The notes beneath the pieces are model-generated. The model searched no databases. It was given only the letters and a program-made list of their open reading frames with translations, and was not told where the DNA came from. Positions 5,590 through 7,803 of a stretch of DNA of 7,803 bases are shown here, piece by piece. Made by a program: the position numbers and the translations under genes. Position 1 is the stretch's first letter. Each line of letters opens with the position of its first letter. The DNA is taken from contig CAZOHN010000172.1 of assembly GCA_964579325.1 (NCBI GenBank), positions 1 through 7,803 on the forward strand, in the 5' to 3' direction. This stretch comes from CAZOHN01 sp964579325 (GTDB lineage Bacteria > Pseudomonadota > Alphaproteobacteria > Rhodobacterales > Rhodobacteraceae).

Positions 5590-6615
5590 GCTTTGAAAAC
5601 AAGGCATTGGGACAGGCTGAAGAACGGCGGGCTGACCTTCACCGAGCTTGGCTTCGGGGCCGCCCCGCTCGGCAACCTCTACCGCGCGATCTCCGACGAC
5701 GACGCCCACGCCATCCTCGAACGCGCCTGGGACGCCGGGGTCCGCTACTACGACACCGCGCCGCTCTACGGCCTCGGCCTGTCGGAAACCCGCCTCAACC
5801 GCTTCCTGCGCGGCAAGCCCCGCGACGACTACGTCCTCTCCACCAAGATCGGACGCCTCCTCAAGGCCACCACGCCCGACCGGCGCGACGGCCCCGACAA
5901 GTGGTTCGACGTGCCCTCCCGCACCGAGGTCTACGACTATTCCTACGACGGGGTGATGCGCAGCCTCGAGTTTTCCCTCGAACGCCTCGGCATCGACCGG
6001 GTCGACATCCTCTTCGCCCACGACCTCGACGTCTTCAACCACAAGACCCAGGCCGCACTCGACGCGCGGCTGAACGAACTGATGTCAGGGGGTTACAAGG
6101 CGCTCCTCAAGCTCCGCGACGAAGGCACGATCCGGGCCTTCGGGGCCGGCGTGAACGAATGGCAGCCCTGCCAGTGGCTCACCGAACGGGGCGACTTCGA
6201 CCTCTTCCTGCTCGCGGGCCGCTACACGCTCCTCGAACAGGAGGCCCTCGCCAGCTTCCTGCCGCTCGCCGAAAGCCGCGGCATCGGCATCGTCATCGGC
6301 GGCCCCTACAACTCCGGCGTCCTCGCCACCGGCGCGCGCCCCGGCGCCTTCTACAACTACGACCCCGCCCCCAAGCCCATCCTCGACCGCGTCGCCCGGA
6401 TCGAGGCCGCCTGCGCCCGCCACGGCACCCGCCTCGTGGATGCCGCCTTCCAGTTCCCGCTCCGCCACCCGGTGGTGGTCTCGGTCATCCCCGGCGGACA
6501 GGGCGTGGCCGAGATGGAGGGCAACCTCGCCGCCGCCCGCGCCGAGATCCCCCCGGCCCTGTGGGAGGAACTCAAGGCCGAGGGGCTCCTGCGGCCAGAC
6601 GCACCGACCGGCTGA
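5587..6615 (+). CDS. Aldo/keto reductase, probable L-fucose / D-threo-aldose 1-dehydrogenase type
   Basis: This gene encodes 342 residues, a full-length cytoplasmic aldo/keto reductase with an (alpha/beta)8 barrel using NAD(P). The catalytic tetrad is visible: D56 and Y61 in YYDTAPLYGLGLSE, K87 in LSTKIGR and H145 in ILFAHDLD. The N-terminus (LTFTELGFGAAPLGNLYR) and the segment GGPYNSGVLATG followed by YNYDPAP are features I associate with L-fucose dehydrogenase, D-threo-aldose dehydrogenase and the related pyridoxal 4-dehydrogenase (AKR15-like). The expected reaction is oxidation of an aldose such as L-fucose, D-arabinose or L-galactose to its 1,5-lactone. The lactonase-type gene downstream supports a sugar over pyridoxal. 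The start is fixed by GGAGGA eight bases upstream, which lies in the loop of a strong hairpin. It is divergent from the BtpA operon. Its stop is only seven bases from the stop of the convergent small gene. Confidence 0.9.
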   Translation: MALKTRHWDRLKNGGLTFTELGFGAAPLGNLYRAISDDDAHAILERAWDAGVRYYDTAPLYGLGLSETRLNRFLRGKPRDDYVLSTKIGRLLKATTPDRRDGPDKWFDVPSRTEVYDYSYDGVMRSLEFSLERLGIDRVDILFAHDLDVFNHKTQAALDARLNELMSGGYKALLKLRDEGTIRAFGAGVNEWQPCQWLTERGDFDLFLLAGRYTLLEQEALASFLPLAESRGIGIVIGGPYNSGVLATGARPGAFYNYDPAPKPILDRVARIEAACARHGTRLVDAAFQFPLRHPVVVSVIPGGQGVAEMEGNLAAARAEIPPALWEELKAEGLLRPDAPTG

Positions 6616-6622
6616 CCACCCC

Positions 6623-6904
6623 TCAGCGACCGGACAGCACCTCCCGCGCCGCCAGCACGGCATTGTAGCGCCGGAACTCCGTGCGCCACCCGGCCGGGCG
6701 ATGCACCACCGCGCAGTCCGCCTCGTTCGACGGGCACCAGATCGCGATGCCGCGGGCGACGATCGCAAGCTCGCCCTGGCTCCCGACGCTCACGGTGCAG
6801 GCTTCGGAGTGCCGCAGACACATATTGGCCGCATCGACGCCGCTGACCGCCAGCGCAGGCGCCGCAGCGAAAAGGGGAATGAGAGCCAACAGACTCCGTC
6901 TCAT
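6623..6904 (-). CDS. Small secreted protein with four cysteines, function unknown
   Basis: This gene encodes 93 residues. A clear Sec signal peptide, MRRSLLALIPLFAAAPALA, has a likely signal peptidase I site after ALA at residue 19, so the mature product of about 74 residues is periplasmic or exported. The mature part has exactly four Cys, in two equally spaced pairs: C29 and C36 (CLRHSEAC), and C57 and C64 (CPSNEADC), both C-X6-C. These probably form two disulfides. The region between reads VSVGSQGELAIVARGIAIW, possibly beta strands. I do not recognise the family. The ATG at 6904 is chosen because GGAGG lies a few bases upstream and a signal peptide begins there; the frame continues upstream only as the antisense of the amidohydrolase. 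It sits antiparallel between two plus-strand genes that look functionally linked, so it may be an insertion into a sugar-oxidation unit or simply a neighbour. Confidence 0.85.
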   Translation of the reverse strand: MRRSLLALIPLFAAAPALAVSGVDAANMCLRHSEACTVSVGSQGELAIVARGIAIWCPSNEADCAVVHRPAGWRTEFRRYNAVLAAREVLSGR

Positions 6905-6952
6905 GATATCCTCCGGAATGTAATCGACCTGAATGCCCGCAGGATGCCAAAC

Positions 6953-6976
6953 ACCGGACCGCCTGCATAGTCCGGT
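6953..6976. promoter_or_regulatory. Inverted repeat in the divergent gap before the amidohydrolase
   Basis: ACCGGAC and GTCCGGT form perfect seven-base arms separated by ten bases. It lies in the 153-base gap between the small secreted protein gene (minus) and the amidohydrolase gene (plus), where both promoters must be. The arm spacing of about one and a half to two DNA turns suits a dimeric regulator. No -10/-35 pair in this gap was convincing for either direction. Confidence 0.4.
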
Positions 6977-7057
6977 ATAGCCCACCCGCTCTCCGCTCTT
7001 CCCATCGGGCCGCCCGCGCCCTAGCCTCCGCGCGGCGATGGCATGGGGGGGAGACAG

Positions 7058-7803
7058 ATGCAGATCGACGCACACCAGCACTACTGGAACCCCGCGCGCG
7101 GCGATTACGGCTGGATGCCCAAGGACGACCCGATCCTGTCGCGCCCCTACGGCCCGGCCGACCTCCAGCCCCACCTCGACACCCACGGCATCGCCGGCAC
7201 CGTGCTGGTGCAGGCCGCCCCCACCGTGGAGGAGACCGAGTACATGCTCGGCATCGCCGACGCGACGCCCCATGTCCTCGGCGTGGTCGGCTGGATCGAC
7301 TTCGAGAACCCCGGCCAGCGCGCAACCCTCGAACGCCTCGCGGCACACCCCAGGTTCAAGGGCGTCCGCCCGATGATTCAGGACATCCCCGACGACGACT
7401 GGATGCTGCGCGACGACGTGCAATGGGCCTTCCGCGCGCTGGCCGACCTCGACCTGACGTTCGACGCGCTCGGCTTCCCCCGGCATCTGGTCAACTTCCA
7501 CACCATCCTCACCCGCTACCCGGGCCTCCGCGCGGTGGTCGACCACTGCATGAAGCCGCAGATCAGGGACCATTCGCCCGAGACCTTCCGTCCCTGGGCC
7601 GAGGGCATCGCCCGCATCGCCACCGACACGTCGGCCTGCGTCAAGTTCTCCGCCCTCGTCACCGAGGCCAACCCCGGCTGGACTGTGGACGACCTCCGCC
7701 CCTACGCCACCCACATCCTCGACACCTTCGGCCCCGACCGCGTGATGTGGGGCTCCGACTGGCCCGTCTGCCGCCTCCGCGCCGAATACGGCGACTGGCG
7801 CGC
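7058..7803 (+). CDS. Amidohydrolase-superfamily protein (COG3618), probable sugar lactonase; 3' end outside window
   Basis: The first 248 codons are present and open to the window edge; family members are usually about 280 residues, so most of the protein is seen. It is a TIM-barrel metal hydrolase of the group that includes L-fuconolactonase and L-rhamnonolactonase. Visible motifs are DAHQHYW with H6 and H8, VDHCMKP with H163, CVKFSALVTEA with K196 (the family usually reads CKLSGLVTEA), and MWGSDWPVC with the metal or catalytic D234. The ATG at 7058 is preceded by a G-rich ribosome-binding site (7045-7053); an in-frame ATG at 7043 is less likely because it would place that site inside the gene. 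The expected reaction is hydrolysis of an aldonolactone to the open acid, following the aldose dehydrogenase upstream. The SGL-to-SAL and HLGKP-to-HCMKP changes could alter specificity. Confidence 0.88.
   Translation, partial: MQIDAHQHYWNPARGDYGWMPKDDPILSRPYGPADLQPHLDTHGIAGTVLVQAAPTVEETEYMLGIADATPHVLGVVGWIDFENPGQRATLERLAAHPRFKGVRPMIQDIPDDDWMLRDDVQWAFRALADLDLTFDALGFPRHLVNFHTILTRYPGLRAVVDHCMKPQIRDHSPETFRPWAEGIARIATDTSACVKFSALVTEANPGWTVDDLRPYATHILDTFGPDRVMWGSDWPVCRLRAEYGDWR

Noticed and set aside
6611..6627. GCTGA-N7-TCAGC dyad over the convergent stop codons as a bidirectional terminator
   Set aside because: Much of the symmetry comes from two TGA stops facing each other. The stem is five base pairs and no T-run follows.
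4821..6668. 615-codon plus-strand open frame spanning the BtpA gene and the reductase gene
   Set aside because: It runs antisense to btpA and then in the wrong frame through the reductase, with low-complexity Arg/Pro composition. Both true genes are clear in other frames.
6623..7714. 363-codon minus-strand frame extending the small secreted protein upstream
   Set aside because: The extension is antisense to the amidohydrolase. The true start at 6904 has GGAGG before it and begins a signal peptide.
1..7803. CRISPR arrays, insertion sequences, integrase or attachment sites, tRNA or rRNA genes
   Set aside because: No spaced direct repeats, transposase-like frames, terminal inverted repeats or tRNA-like folds were found on reading both strands.

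Overview
The window is GC-rich DNA with dense gene packing and short overlaps. It most resembles an alphaproteobacterium of the Rhodobacterales (Paracoccaceae/Roseobacter type). This rests on GC-biased third codon positions and on the left-edge trio of fumC, a DUF4169 protein and a ribbon-helix-helix protein, an arrangement I associate with that group from memory and could not search for.

Layout. Positions 2-716 (+) hold the end of fumC followed by two small genes, each joined to the previous one by an ATGA stop/start overlap. A 121-residue protein of unknown function lies at 734-1099 (-). The 257 bases upstream of it are gene-free and AT-richer, with two adjacent perfect palindromes. Positions 5486 down to 1357 (-) form a tightly overlapped four-gene operon: BtpA/SgcQ-family TIM-barrel protein, M42-family metallopeptidase (SgcX-like), FGGY-family sugar kinase, and creatininase-family amidohydrolase. 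Divergent from it, across 100 bases, is an aldo/keto reductase of the L-fucose/D-threo-aldose dehydrogenase type (5587-6615, +). A small antiparallel gene for a secreted four-cysteine protein (6623-6904, -) comes next, then the start of a COG3618 amidohydrolase/sugar lactonase (7058 to the right edge, +).

How the genes may work together. The reductase plus lactonase fit the first two steps of oxidative aldose breakdown (aldose to aldonolactone to aldonate, as for L-fucose). The divergent operon adds a kinase, two metal hydrolases and a BtpA-type barrel. The SgcQ/SgcX pair also occurs in the uncharacterised sgc sugar locus of Escherichia coli, but there with a phosphotransferase system; no transporter or regulator is visible here. 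Together this looks like an undescribed sugar or sugar-derivative catabolic island. Its substrate cannot be read from the sequence.

The most striking non-coding signal is a hairpin at the start of the reductase gene (5561-5589). It has an 11-bp stem with one bulged base, its loop is exactly the Shine-Dalgarno sequence GGAGGA, and its 3' arm ends in the ATG start codon.
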